A DNA stretch of 64,000 nt, taken from contig JADJWN010000008.1 of the NCBI GenBank assembly GCA_016716335.1, forward strand, positions 62,001 through 126,000, read 5' to 3'. The notes under the pieces are model-generated. The model had not been told where the DNA came from and made no database searches. It saw only the letters and a list, made by a program, of their open reading frames with translations. The DNA is from Saprospiraceae bacterium. GTDB lineage: Bacteria > Bacteroidota > Bacteroidia > Chitinophagales > Saprospiraceae. The position numbers and the translations under genes are program-made. This document shows, in pieces, positions 19,349 to 29,796 of this stretch. How positions within the stretch are numbered: the stretch's first letter is position 1; each line of letters opens with the position of its first letter.

Positions 19349-20779
19349 TTATAATTCTCCTCTTCTTCTCACCAGTTCGGCTTTGATTTCCTTGGCACGC
19401 TCTTCCGAAAGGTTATAATTCCACATTACTACTATGGCAAGTCCTGCGGTGAATGCAGGTATAAGGATATCTGCAATTCTGAGATTGGTGAGTGTCTCCG
19501 GTGCCTGTATTGCCGCATTCTGGTCAAAGCCGACCAGTTTCAGCACAAGTCCACCCAGTACCAAGGCAAGTCCCTGACCGAGTTTTACCATCCACCAATA
19601 GATGGCTCCAAATGTTCCTTCCTTGCGGGGCATTCCATTTTCCAGTTCATCCAGATCGCATACATCCGCGGTCATACTCATCATGAGCATAAACAATCCC
19701 CCGATACCGAATACCATCAGCGGCAACGGCATGAAAATCATCCAAGGGTTATCGGGATTGAAGCCCCACCATTTCAGTATGTAGCCTATGATAGAAATGG
19801 CCGTAGAAACCAGAAAGGCCTGCCTTTTCCCCCATGCATTGGACATCATGGCGATAATCGGGATAACAACAAAAGCCGTCAGTACAGCACTGATGGTAGA
19901 AAACCATGCCGGCCAGGTACCCGCCAGACCATAATCACCTTTGAAAAGATAGAACACGATAATAAAGTAGCTGAAGGAAGCAACCATCTGAAATCCATTG
20001 AACACCAGAAAGGTAGCACCGCACAATTTGACGAAGGGTTTGTTTTTGAATATCTGAATCATACTTTTGATAAGTCCCTTGAAGTTGGTGTAGATATTCC
20101 TGAGGGATAGTTCTGCACGGTTGGTGAGATTGGTCTGCTCGATCTCCCGACAGAAAATCGCAGGCAGCAATCCAAAAAATATACATAATCCCCCGACCAG
20201 TATGGCTAAGGTACGGACACCTTGTGCCTGACTTTCAAAAAGGTCAGGATTGGCCATAATCACCCAAAACCAGGGTACAATCATCCAGGCAAATTGTCCT
20301 ACAAACTGGGCAAAAGCCATGAGACGGGTACGTTCATTGTAATCAGAAGACATTTCATACCCAAGCCCTATCAGTGGCGTCGAAAACATGGTGTTTCCAA
20401 TCATATACACCAAAGATATCAGCAGAAAATACCAGAAATTATACATCTGCGAATTTTCGGGATTCATTTGCCAGAGTATCATAAACAGTACTCCGCTCAT
20501 GATTGCACCTACGAAAATGTAAGGTCTCCGCCTGCCAAACCTTGAGGTGGTATTATCTGAAATATATCCCATGATAGGATCTGTGATGGCATCAAAAAAC
20601 CGGGGCAATCCTCCCAGTAATCCTGCCAGGAAGGGATCCATCCCGAAGGCCGTGAGTAAAAAGAATGAAAATACTCCGAGCGCTCCCGGCAATAAATTGT
20701 TGACTAAGTGTCCTGCACCGAATGCTGCTTTCTGACCAATAGGTATTTTTTCTCTGTTAACCGGCGTGTGATCTGTCAT
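19349..20779 (-). CDS. GPH-family sugar:cation symporter (MFS)
   Basis: 476 residues, about 12 hydrophobic segments. The N-terminus (GQKAAFGAGHLVNNLLPGAL) and the first cytoplasmic loop (DPIMGYISDNTTSRFGRRRP) are classic for glycoside-pentoside-hexuronide symporters such as the melibiose carrier. It sits in the inner membrane and most likely imports short beta-glucan oligosaccharides driven by H+ or Na+. It starts 10 bases after the GH30 gene, inside the operon. The substrate is inferred from the neighbours only. Confidence 0.85.
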   Translation of the reverse strand: MTDHTPVNREKIPIGQKAAFGAGHLVNNLLPGALGVFSFFLLTAFGMDPFLAGLLGGLPRFFDAITDPIMGYISDNTTSRFGRRRPYIFVGAIMSGVLFMILWQMNPENSQMYNFWYFLLISLVYMIGNTMFSTPLIGLGYEMSSDYNERTRLMAFAQFVGQFAWMIVPWFWVIMANPDLFESQAQGVRTLAILVGGLCIFFGLLPAIFCREIEQTNLTNRAELSLRNIYTNFKGLIKSMIQIFKNKPFVKLCGATFLVFNGFQMVASFSYFIIVFYLFKGDYGLAGTWPAWFSTISAVLTAFVVIPIIAMMSNAWGKRQAFLVSTAISIIGYILKWWGFNPDNPWMIFMPLPLMVFGIGGLFMLMMSMTADVCDLDELENGMPRKEGTFGAIYWWMVKLGQGLALVLGGLVLKLVGFDQNAAIQAPETLTNLRIADILIPAFTAGLAIVVMWNYNLSEERAKEIKAELVRRRGEL

Positions 20780-20789
20780 GCTTCAATGA

Positions 20790-22286
20790 TTATGTGGATG
20801 AAATAATGAGGGTCTGTATGGCCTGTGCCTGAATACTCAGGTCAAAAGATTGACTTCCGATATTCAGTCTGTATGCTTTTTGTACTTTTTCCGGATTGAA
20901 CACAATCACCGCAATGCTTCCGTCCGGATTCACGGCTGCTGTGCACATGATATTACTGTCTTGTACCTCGAAGCCTGTCCGTACTGCTCCCGGTCGGATA
21001 AATCTGCTGAAATGTGACATCACATAGTACAAGGGGGTGAAATAAACTTCATCCTGATCCGGATCTACAATGACAGGAGCTACGCACCAGTTTTTAAACC
21101 AGTTGGGTCCACCCTGTCTGTCCAAAACCATATTCCAGTCTATCCATCCGTGTACATGATTGTTCAGGCAGCCGATGATATCTCTGGCATAGCGGTAGGC
21201 AGGTACATATTTGGGATGCAGATGTTTTTTATAGGCAGGTGCCCAATCCCATCCCCAGTCTGTTGCCTCTTCAGACCAGTACCAGCTGTCATCTTGCCAT
21301 ACGGGTACCTGAGCATCTACACATGCCTCCGTTTGGATGAGATATTTATCTGTTGCCTTTTTGAATGCATATTGCAGGGCTTCCGGAAAATATTCGTAGG
21401 TGCTGGCATACCAGTGTACAGCCATACCGTCGTAATATTTGCTCACCTCAGGATTGTCATACATGGCATCTGCCCAATGGTACAATTCTTCGTCCCGGTT
21501 TTGGTCATAGCCCAGTATTTTGAGGTCCGGATGTTGAGTACGCATCAGCGGACCCAGATGATTGGCCACAAAGTCATTCATTTCCTCCGGAGAGTAATGC
21601 ATGCTTTCCCAGTTATTGTTGTTGCCTAAGGGTTCATTTTCTACGGTAATACCCCAGATTTCTATGCCCTGCTCCCGATATGCACTCAGATATTTTGAAA
21701 AATATTGTGCCCACACCTGATAGTATTGTTTTAGTAATTTGCCTCCTCTCCAGTCATTGTTATCTTTCATCCACGGGGGTGCGGTCCATGGTGAAGAAAT
21801 GATTTTAAATCCTTCTCCGGAAATCTGCTGAGCCTCCTTGATCATTGGAATGATATCATCCATATCTTCTGCAATGGAAAAATCTGACAGGCTGGTATCT
21901 TCCGGAATTTTTACATAAGCATATTGCCCGAGAGAGAAGTCACATGAATTGATATGCGTACGGGTGAGTGAGTATTTTGCTCCCTCTTCTCCGAAATATG
22001 CATTCAGGATATTTTTTCGGTTTTCGGCACTCAATCGGTTGAGTAAGGAGGCCGATGCTTCTGTAAAGGAACCGCCAAATCCAAGTATGGTCTGATATTT
22101 TTCATCCGGTAAAATGGTGATTACGGATGTAGTGGGTTCGTGCCGGAATTCTGTGATTTCCTTCAGTTTATTGCCCTGAGCGGAAGTTTCATATACTTTG
22201 ATCTGGTAATGCTCTCGGGGTTTACATGCATACATCAGCAAAAGGATTATTACGGGTATTATATGGAATATCCTGGCTTTCATCAT
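20790..22286 (-). CDS. GH30-family glucanase lipoprotein
   Basis: 498 residues with lipobox (LLMYAC, Cys21). GH30 features: GFGGSFTEASA near residue 70, acid/base in VENEPLG (E218), nucleophile in IQTEACVD (E320), and a C-terminal beta-sandwich (VIVFNPEKVQKAYRLNIG). Bacterial members of this type act on beta-1,6- or beta-1,3-linked glucose. In a laminarin cluster a beta-1,6-glucosidase role, removing branches, is the natural reading. It overlaps the upstream GH17-like gene by 4 bases, so the two are translationally coupled. Confidence 0.85.
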   Translation of the reverse strand: MMKARIFHIIPVIILLLMYACKPREHYQIKVYETSAQGNKLKEITEFRHEPTTSVITILPDEKYQTILGFGGSFTEASASLLNRLSAENRKNILNAYFGEEGAKYSLTRTHINSCDFSLGQYAYVKIPEDTSLSDFSIAEDMDDIIPMIKEAQQISGEGFKIISSPWTAPPWMKDNNDWRGGKLLKQYYQVWAQYFSKYLSAYREQGIEIWGITVENEPLGNNNNWESMHYSPEEMNDFVANHLGPLMRTQHPDLKILGYDQNRDEELYHWADAMYDNPEVSKYYDGMAVHWYASTYEYFPEALQYAFKKATDKYLIQTEACVDAQVPVWQDDSWYWSEEATDWGWDWAPAYKKHLHPKYVPAYRYARDIIGCLNNHVHGWIDWNMVLDRQGGPNWFKNWCVAPVIVDPDQDEVYFTPLYYVMSHFSRFIRPGAVRTGFEVQDSNIMCTAAVNPDGSIAVIVFNPEKVQKAYRLNIGSQSFDLSIQAQAIQTLIISST

Positions 22287-23560
22287 TCTGTCATTTGCAG
22301 GGTTTGGTTAACAGGCGGAATGGACACATCTTTCATGAGATTATCAAGTTTTCCCCGATAGGTTTTTCTGACAGGCCTGCCATCTCTGGTTAGACCTTCA
22401 AAGACTCCCTGATCCACAAGGTCCCAGATTGCATATTTGGCTTCAGACCGAAGATTGATCAGACCAAAATGATTTTCAGATCCGGAGGGATTGGCACTGT
22501 CTTTCCATTGTTCATCAAATGCCTCAAAATAAAAACAGCTCACCTTGTTTTGCCGGCACCATTCCGTCATCAGCTTGTAGTATATGCCTGATTTATATTC
22601 ATCGGTGGCTCCGGAACCTTCCGGACCATAATGCTCATTGGAATGTGTAGCCCAGCCTGTTTCACCTATATGCACAGGCTTATCAATACCCAGAGATTTC
22701 ATATAGCTCACCACACTCCTGTACTGACTTATGGCATAATCTCTGGCACGCAGCATGGCATTCATTATTTTCACGGTATCGGGCAGGACTTCTTCCTGAG
22801 GCAGTACACCCCAAAATTGCGGATTGTAATGTGTGTCATGCATAGGGTAGGTGTGCATGGAAATGAAGTCCACAGCTCTGATCAGCTGGTTCAGGTCTTC
22901 GTTGTGATATTCTTTGCCGCCGCCACCCCAGGAGGCAAAGTTGTCAGAGCTGGTAATCCAGAGATTTTTGGGCAATTCGCCTTTACTTCTCAGATCTGTC
23001 AAATGATTGACCCATTTCAGTATAATCCAGGGTTGCACAAAGTAAGCAGCAGCCCAATGAACCATTGCTTCGTTACCTACAGCTATGATCTTGACAATAT
23101 CCGGGTATCTGTTTGTCAGTTGTACTGCCCGGGCTATTTCTGTGGCATTCCTTTCACTCTCTTCATCATGGATGGGTGGCAGGTCAGTCCATGCATTCTT
23201 ACAGTCAATCCAGGCACCCAGCATTACATACATTTCAAACTCCGGATTTTCTTTTTTCAATTCCTCAATGGATTGGAGCAGGTTGGAGGCCTCCTCCAGG
23301 TGTACATTGTAGGTACGCAACAATCTGAACCCCATAGCATAAAGTATCCTGAGGTCTTCTTTGATTTCAGAGATGGTAGGCTGGATATCCCTCGTGTTTT
23401 GTCTGTATCCTCCATAGGAGATGGCGGGATAATCCGGATTGCCCAGTATATCTGAAGCATTGACTTGTTTATTATGACCTTTATTTTTACTCATACGATT
23501 ACAACCCGTTAACAATAATACAGGGCACAACAGAATAATATGTATCCATATCCTGCTCAT
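22283..23560 (-). CDS. GH17-like glucanase lipoprotein
   Basis: 425 residues with a lipobox (VLLLTGC, Cys20). Clan GH-A catalytic pair: acid/base AVGNEAM (E164) and nucleophile HIGETGWATHS (E300), plus FYFEAFDEQWK, the same closing motif as in the second GH17-like gene of this cluster (18397-19236). It would sit on a membrane facing the periplasm or the surface and cut beta-1,3-glucan. Its stop overlaps the start of the GH30 gene. The two GH17-like proteins are distinct in sequence and in predicted location. Confidence 0.8.
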   Translation of the reverse strand: MSRIWIHIILLCPVLLLTGCNRMSKNKGHNKQVNASDILGNPDYPAISYGGYRQNTRDIQPTISEIKEDLRILYAMGFRLLRTYNVHLEEASNLLQSIEELKKENPEFEMYVMLGAWIDCKNAWTDLPPIHDEESERNATEIARAVQLTNRYPDIVKIIAVGNEAMVHWAAAYFVQPWIILKWVNHLTDLRSKGELPKNLWITSSDNFASWGGGGKEYHNEDLNQLIRAVDFISMHTYPMHDTHYNPQFWGVLPQEEVLPDTVKIMNAMLRARDYAISQYRSVVSYMKSLGIDKPVHIGETGWATHSNEHYGPEGSGATDEYKSGIYYKLMTEWCRQNKVSCFYFEAFDEQWKDSANPSGSENHFGLINLRSEAKYAIWDLVDQGVFEGLTRDGRPVRKTYRGKLDNLMKDVSIPPVNQTLQMTE

Positions 23561-23594
23561 CCGGATTTTTTGATTTTCAGATTCATCCCCACTC

Positions 23595-26500
23595 TCATGA
23601 CCTTAGCATTTTTTGATCTACCCAAACTTTGATGCCTTTTACTTTGCCGGACCTGCGAAATATTTCCTTACTGGTATTTTCGTCCAGCACATATCGGGAA
23701 GTGGTCTGTACAGACCCTTCCTGAAATGTTACTTCAGTTTTTTCATTATCAGAGAGTTCATATATTACCGGTACCTGACAAAATGTAAAGAACAGCTGGT
23801 TTTTATCAATCTGAATGTTGTGTTCCACGCCGTTTACATCAAAATATTTTTCAGATGCCGGCTGATTTTTGAATTCTGATTTGCATAGAATGACAGGTTT
23901 GAAAGTGAGTTTGCCATCCTGCACTTTGACACCCAGCTCCCCGATTCTCACCAGGATATCCTCTTTAACCTGGCCCGTCATTCCAGGCTGCTGAGCCCCT
24001 TTGTGCATAGGCGTATGTGAGTAAGGGTCTGTAGGGAATGCCCCATACAATGCCGGAGATTTATGTACTCCAATCCCTTTTTTGATGTCCCGGAAAAGAT
24101 GAAATAATTGCTCTGTGCTTTGTGCATCAGCATTTTGTTCAGTTGCATTCAGGAGAGATTCTTCGGCAGCCAGGAGCAGTTTGGATACCATGTGCCAGTA
24201 GATGGATCCCAGACCTTCAAAGGCAAAGAAAGTTCCTGACCTTCCGGTGAAGGCCTTATGATTGAACACTTCTTCAAATACTTCAAGGAGCAATTCAGTT
24301 TCTCTTTCTGTCAAAACACCATACCTTGCCTTATCCAAGGTTGTAAGTGCTGATCGGAGATCTGCTGCATTTCTGAAGTTGCCGTTAAAATGGTAATTGC
24401 CCAGTACATCCTTTTCTGCTATTTCACGATTTCCATCCTTGATTAAGGTAAGGATTAATTCCGATTTTTCAGCTTTTTCTTTGGGAATGATATTTTTTTC
24501 AAAGAAGCCGGGCAGATTTTTATCCGGATACAAAATATAACTGAACTGGTCAGCCCTGAACAGCCGGCTATGTCTTAACTGTCTCAGTACCTCCGCTGAT
24601 TCTTCGGCATTCAGAAATCCCGAACTCAATACCGCCACCTGCCCTTCGAGCATTTCATCCAGGTATGAGATATGGATGCCACGATCCGAATAAGTCATGA
24701 TATTGTAGGCATGATAAAGTCCGTCCGACCTGCGGTTGGCCCTGATGGAATGGTCTGTAAAATCCAGACACAACTGTATGAACCTCAGCAAGCCATTCTT
24801 AGAGATACTCCTTTTTTTACCCCAGAAGCCACTGCCGTAAATCTGCATACGATAATCGGAGGCAGCTTTCCCCAGCGCATCAGTTATATGCTTTCTGTCC
24901 ATGTCATTGATGCCGGACTGCAACAGCCGGTAGTTATCTTCCAGCGTTTGCCTGCTGCTGTGATAAAATTCCATCAATTCTCCTGAAATTTTTATCTGCT
25001 CTGCTTCCATCTTGTCAATGGCGGATTGTAAAAACTTCAGAAATCTCCGCATATAGTATAAAGTAACCATGGATACCCCGTTTCCCACCAATGCATTGTT
25101 GGCATCGTTCCATTCGGGTCGTTGGGTATTCATCCAGATGCCTCCTTCGGGGATGAAATTGGACATCTTGGCCAGTAAACTTGCCAGAATTTTTTCTATA
25201 AAATTGACCCGGTAAATCTCTCCGTTGGCATCCCTGAGCAATGCGCCGTCACTGCCTGCATCCTCCCGGAGTTTTCTGATTTTTTTATCTGCATCATGGT
25301 CAAAATCAATAGTATCTTTGGGATTGCGGACTATATCCGAATAGGATTTGATGATGTAGGGTACGTGTGCATACACAAAGTAATCCGACTCCAGATATTC
25401 CTGAAGTTTCCCGGGATAGAAGGCATCCGTGATTTCCAGAAATTTCTGCAGGTAAATAATCTGATGGTCACCCCAATATCCGATATATGACCAGGGATCA
25501 TCTTTTTCGATCACCTCCCAGTCAAACCCGTCTTTCATAATCCGGTAGGGATTGTAACCGTCAAATGTCGAGGCATTCAGAAATCTGAACATCATCCCTT
25601 CGATAAATTCCGGATAGGAGTAGGCCAGTGCCTCCCAATTCTGAAAAATATCTCTCCAGTTTCCTTCATAATCCAGTATTACCGAACCATCGTGCTCATT
25701 TCTGAGATTGATAGAAAACTTATTCCATGGTCTGCTGGGATCTCCATGTCGTCGGCTGAATTTCAGAGGTAAATACTCTGTGGCTAATCTGATAAAATCC
25801 GGATCCCCGGAATTTACCGCCATTTCCTTTAAAGTGCTGTAATCGAAAACATCCGGCAACCTGCTGAGTATTTCGGAATTTGCGTTTTGGGCAGCCTTGT
25901 TGGCATGAAAGAAATATCGGATAAAATCCTTTTTGTCAATATTGTAATTGTCGTGAAAAATGCCTCCTCTCATAATATTGAACAGCACATTGGAAAAATG
26001 TCTGCCGTCCGAGAGTACATCTGCGGTATATTGCAGTCCGTCAGAAGATGCCACAAGCTTGATCAGATTGGTATTGGATCGGGAAATATCCTCTTCTGCC
26101 AACCGGGACATCAATGGATTGTGCATAATGTTTTCGGTCATGGCAATGACTCTGCTTTGTGTATAGTTGGCATCTGTCACAATCATCCAGTTTTCTTCGG
26201 CCTGACCTGCCAGTGTACATGCTGAGACAATAAAATAGGCTCCTCTCTCACCTTTGATGTCTTTTCGGTTTCAGGCATCCGACCTTGTCTGAATAATTCG
26301 AGCTGGGCGGTGGATAGCAGATATACCGGGTCTTTAAGACCTGTGGACCAGGCAATATTGGCCTTGAGCGCCTCGCTGGGTTCTGCTTTATCTACAATAA
26401 TGGCACTGAGAGCAAAGATAGCCAGACCGCTGTTGGCATGCAATTCCGCCCTTTTATAGGCATCTCCCAGATTGCTGGCATTTCTCTGTAGGTCACTATG

Positions 26501-27031
26501 AATACCAAAAGGCAATACATTCTGTATCCCATCCAGAATCCAAACTTTCTTTTCAGTATTATCCGTATTGGAAAGGGTAGCTTTTCTTATCAATCCATAT
26601 TCGCTGCCTGTGTTCCAGCTGTAGCTGAATGTCAGCCCCAGACTGTGATTGATTTCTTCAAAGATGATTTTGTTGCCGTAAAAGCTTTTATACAGATTTC
26701 GGCGGATGTTATAATTGTCTGCAAACCGGATGGAAAATGGCTCCCAGAGGTGTGTTTTATCACCATCTGAATACCGGATAATTGTCTTACTTCCGGTATT
26801 TTCTGCATTTTCGGTGATTTTGTCATCCGTATAATATGGGAACAGAGCAAATTCCGCATTTTTCCTGCCGGCTGTCAGCCCTCCATTACTGGAAATAAAC
26901 ATCCACAGATCGCTGTCACTCACTACGCTCATAAAAAATGGCCTCATCCTGTCATGATCAGGGATTTTGAAGTACCTTTCTCCATCGATCATTATTATTT
27001 CCAGGGTATTATTTTTGTTGCTGTCCTCCAT
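23595..27031 (-). CDS. Beta-1,3-glucan phosphorylase-like enzyme (GH94-related; GH149 or GH161 type), frameshifted
   Basis: About 1145 residues once joined. The 27031-26270 part has the N-terminal beta-sandwich (MEDSNKNNTLEIIMIDGERY). The frame then shifts: after MPETEK the conserved text continues one base over as DIKGERGAYFIVSACTLAGQ and runs into the long second part. A CTTTTC run (26262-26265) lacking one T explains it. The (alpha/alpha)6 catalytic domain holds PEWNDANNALVGNG (Asp about residue 643), equivalent to the WND catalytic aspartate of GH94, and later TPMHKGAQQPGMTGQVKED. No signal peptide: cytoplasmic. Expected reaction: phosphorolysis of beta-1,3-oligoglucosides to glucose 1-phosphate. 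Length and neighbours fit GH149/GH161; which of the two cannot be settled by eye. Confidence 0.7.
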
Positions 27032-27081
27032 GGATCGGTTTGTCTGTTTTGGTTTCTTGTGTTTATCGTTGTATAGAAGGA

Positions 27082-27900
27082 TTATTGGGACTCTTTATAG
27101 ACCCTGATATAATCTATGGTCATCCTTTGTGGAAAGGGTGTACCTGAAGTAGGAAAACCTACATAATTGCCACCCACAGCCACATTGAAAATGATGAAAA
27201 ACGGTTGGTCATACACCCATTGTCCGGGTACGTCCGTTTTATTAATCCGCTGATACAAAAAGTCATCCACAAAGAAATCTATTTTTTCAGCATCCCACTC
27301 CACTGCAAAAAGATGAAAAGCTGCATCAAATCTCCCGTTGGGCAAGGTGTATTTTTTAGTTATGGCATTGCCGGCAGAATATCCGGGTCCGTGCAACGAT
27401 CCGGCTATGCTGTTGGGTTCCTGTCCTCTAAGTTCCATGATATCTATTTCGCCACATTGAGGCCAGCCCACCGACTCAATATTATCTCCCAGCAGCCAGA
27501 ATGCAGGCCAAAGACCCGGACCGTAAGGTGTCTTGAGACTGGCTTCTATTCTCCCGTATTTTTGAGAAAAAAGCCCCTGGGTTTTTATTCTTGCCGAAGA
27601 AAAACTGTTGCCGCTTCTAATTGCAGTAATGACCAGATTTCCCGTACCGTCGTGTGATACATTGGCGGGGTTATTGGTGTAGTTTTGCAGTTCCTGATTG
27701 CCCCATCCATCTTGTCCTGTTCCCAGGTCAAAAGTCCATCTGGAGGCATCCGGCAATGTGCCGGCAGCAGCTTCAAACTCATCACTCCAGACCAGCTGCC
27801 AGTTGCGTTTTTCTGTTTTTTGAAACTCATCTGCTGTACAGCCATAGATCAGTACTGCACAAAGGGCAGTTATGAGAAGCTTTATTTGCTTGTATTTCAT
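27082..27900 (-). CDS. GH16 laminarinase (endo-beta-1,3-glucanase) lipoprotein
   Basis: 272 residues with lipobox (AVLIYGC, Cys21). The catalytic GH16 motif GEIDIMEL is complete (E151 nucleophile, D153, E156 acid/base), preceded by GLWPAFWLLGDN and followed by the usual HLFAVEWDAEKIDFFVDD and IIFNVAVGGN blocks. The loop layout is that of bacterial laminarinases rather than agarases or carrageenases. It probably acts at the cell surface as the endo-cutting enzyme. It lies 10 bases after the binding-protein gene. Confidence 0.9.
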   Translation of the reverse strand: MKYKQIKLLITALCAVLIYGCTADEFQKTEKRNWQLVWSDEFEAAAGTLPDASRWTFDLGTGQDGWGNQELQNYTNNPANVSHDGTGNLVITAIRSGNSFSSARIKTQGLFSQKYGRIEASLKTPYGPGLWPAFWLLGDNIESVGWPQCGEIDIMELRGQEPNSIAGSLHGPGYSAGNAITKKYTLPNGRFDAAFHLFAVEWDAEKIDFFVDDFLYQRINKTDVPGQWVYDQPFFIIFNVAVGGNYVGFPTSGTPFPQRMTIDYIRVYKESQ

Positions 27901-27910
27901 GGATTTGAAT

Positions 27911-29785
27911 TTATTTTCTGAAGTAAATATTGTCTAAAAATATATCACCGTTGCCGTCAAATTTCATTTGAAATACATTCGAAAGATTGACAGGAGCAAA
28001 TGCTGAAAGCGGAATATCTATACTTGACCATCCTGAGGTAGGCACCGTAAGCTTGAATGCCGTTTCTACCGGTCCCGGACTGATGATATATACATTCAGT
28101 AAGGTGGAATTTGCAGTCCAGAAGTCTAGGTGTAAAAAGCCCATGCCTGTAAGATTCTGATTGCTGCCAAACTGGATACCCTGATAATTGAGACCAGTGT
28201 ATTTCAGGGTGTTATTTCCCTGAATAGCCACCTGACTTACTACGGTGGCCTGGCCCCAGTTGGGATTGAGATTGGTGCCGGGAATATTGGTGTACGCATC
28301 GCTGAATACCGATATTACATTGGCGGGAGGTACGGATGGATTGGGTGCAGCAGTAGCCGGAGATGTGGGTATGGAGGTATCTTTGTAAAAATAGACATTG
28401 TCCACAAATACATTGCGCAGGTCGCCGGAGAGTACCAGCTGGGCAAGATTGCGTCTGGAGGTGAGGCCTGTAAAACTTGACAGAGGAATATTAAGGCTGA
28501 TCCAGTTTCCGGTAGTGAGTATGGGCCTCGTAAAACTCAGTTCATGGGAAGAATCATCTCCTCCTCCAAATGCACCATCTGCACCGAAATCCACCAGCAA
28601 TACCTTGAAGCTCCTGGGCGGATCCGTTGGGTCGGGAGTCCATATGTTCAGATGAAAGTGAGTCATCTCCGAAGCATTGATTTTGGAGGACACAAATTCG
28701 ATGCCCACAAAATTCAGATTGCGGTATCTGATGACATCATCATTCTGTATTTTGATAAAAGACTCTTCTGCTGTCGAAAACTGCCACCTTGTATTCCAGG
28801 TATCCACGGGTACGTTGGTGTACACATTGCTGAACATGGAGATCACATCCTGTGCCGGTCGGGTAGGTGCCGGTGCTGGTGCAGGTGGTCTTATGCCCTG
28901 ACCTATGGAGGTAAGATTGACTACTCCCGCAGCGGGATTGCCTCCCAAAGTAGCGGATATGGTGGTACTACCCGCAGAAAGTACTCTGATTACTCCTGTT
29001 TCGCTTACTGAAGCCACCGCAGGATTGCTGGATACAAATCTGAAATAATAAGGAGAAATATTCACTTTTTGGTTGACTCCGGTAGGTAGGTTGATGCTGA
29101 AATTCATCCCTGTGATGTTTATAACCTCCTCGTTTTCTGCAGAGATATTCTGATTTTGACCATCAAAAAGAGAAGCGGCGGGATGGGCCAATGTACCCAG
29201 ATATTCAAACTTTACTTCATCTATCCAGAAGGTATAACCCCTGCCGTTTTCAGGTCCTTCCGAATAGAAAAACATACCCCGCTCGGCAGTCAGTAATGAT
29301 GGGTCGGGGATGGGAAGTATGTATTTCGTCCAGTTGGTATTGACCTTGAGCCCTGATACAGAGACCAGATACTTCGATTGACCAAAATCATTACCGAATC
29401 CAAGAATATCAATTTCGGCAGGTTGGGAAGCTTTCGCCCAAAATGTGAGCGCATTGTAACCGGTCAGATTTCTGCCCACATCGGTGAAAAATGCACCTCC
29501 GGCATAGGCTCCTCTCGGGTCGTTGACATCGGGTACTTCAAATCGCATAGAGGCAGCAGAATTATTGTATGTGACATTTCTGTCTACATCAAATGCCGTA
29601 GGTACAGAGCCTCCGAAGGCGGCATACTGCAGTCCGGCACTGAAGCCGTCTCTGAATACATCCGGATTGTTGGGAAATTCTACCGGTTGCAGGTCTGCAA
29701 GATCCCGTTCGCAATGGGTGGATAACATAATTACCCCCAAAGAGAAAAGGATCAGCCTTGTTGTTGCAAATATTCTTTTTATCAT
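27911..29785 (-). CDS. Surface glycan-binding lipoprotein (SGBP-like) with Ig-like and two CBM-like modules
   Basis: About 624 residues from ATG 29785 (the frame can be read from TTG 29791). Lipobox in VIMLSTHC. Order: a jelly-roll domain (about 35-200, ending YTFWIDEVKFEYLG); a bacterial Ig-like domain (about 215-305, VSSNPAVASVSETGVIRVLS); then two modules paralogous to those of the repeat protein in this cluster (VISMFSNVYTNVPVDTWNTR ... NVFVDNVYFY, and a more diverged one ending IFLDNIYFRK). No catalytic motif. It probably does the job of SusE/SusF or an SGBP: holding glucan at the surface for the GH16. Confidence 0.8.
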   Translation of the reverse strand: MIKRIFATTRLILFSLGVIMLSTHCERDLADLQPVEFPNNPDVFRDGFSAGLQYAAFGGSVPTAFDVDRNVTYNNSAASMRFEVPDVNDPRGAYAGGAFFTDVGRNLTGYNALTFWAKASQPAEIDILGFGNDFGQSKYLVSVSGLKVNTNWTKYILPIPDPSLLTAERGMFFYSEGPENGRGYTFWIDEVKFEYLGTLAHPAASLFDGQNQNISAENEEVINITGMNFSINLPTGVNQKVNISPYYFRFVSSNPAVASVSETGVIRVLSAGSTTISATLGGNPAAGVVNLTSIGQGIRPPAPAPAPTRPAQDVISMFSNVYTNVPVDTWNTRWQFSTAEESFIKIQNDDVIRYRNLNFVGIEFVSSKINASEMTHFHLNIWTPDPTDPPRSFKVLLVDFGADGAFGGGDDSSHELSFTRPILTTGNWISLNIPLSSFTGLTSRRNLAQLVLSGDLRNVFVDNVYFYKDTSIPTSPATAAPNPSVPPANVISVFSDAYTNIPGTNLNPNWGQATVVSQVAIQGNNTLKYTGLNYQGIQFGSNQNLTGMGFLHLDFWTANSTLLNVYIISPGPVETAFKLTVPTSGWSSIDIPLSAFAPVNLSNVFQMKFDGNGDIFLDNIYFRK

Positions 29786-29796
29786 TTCCAAAGCAT

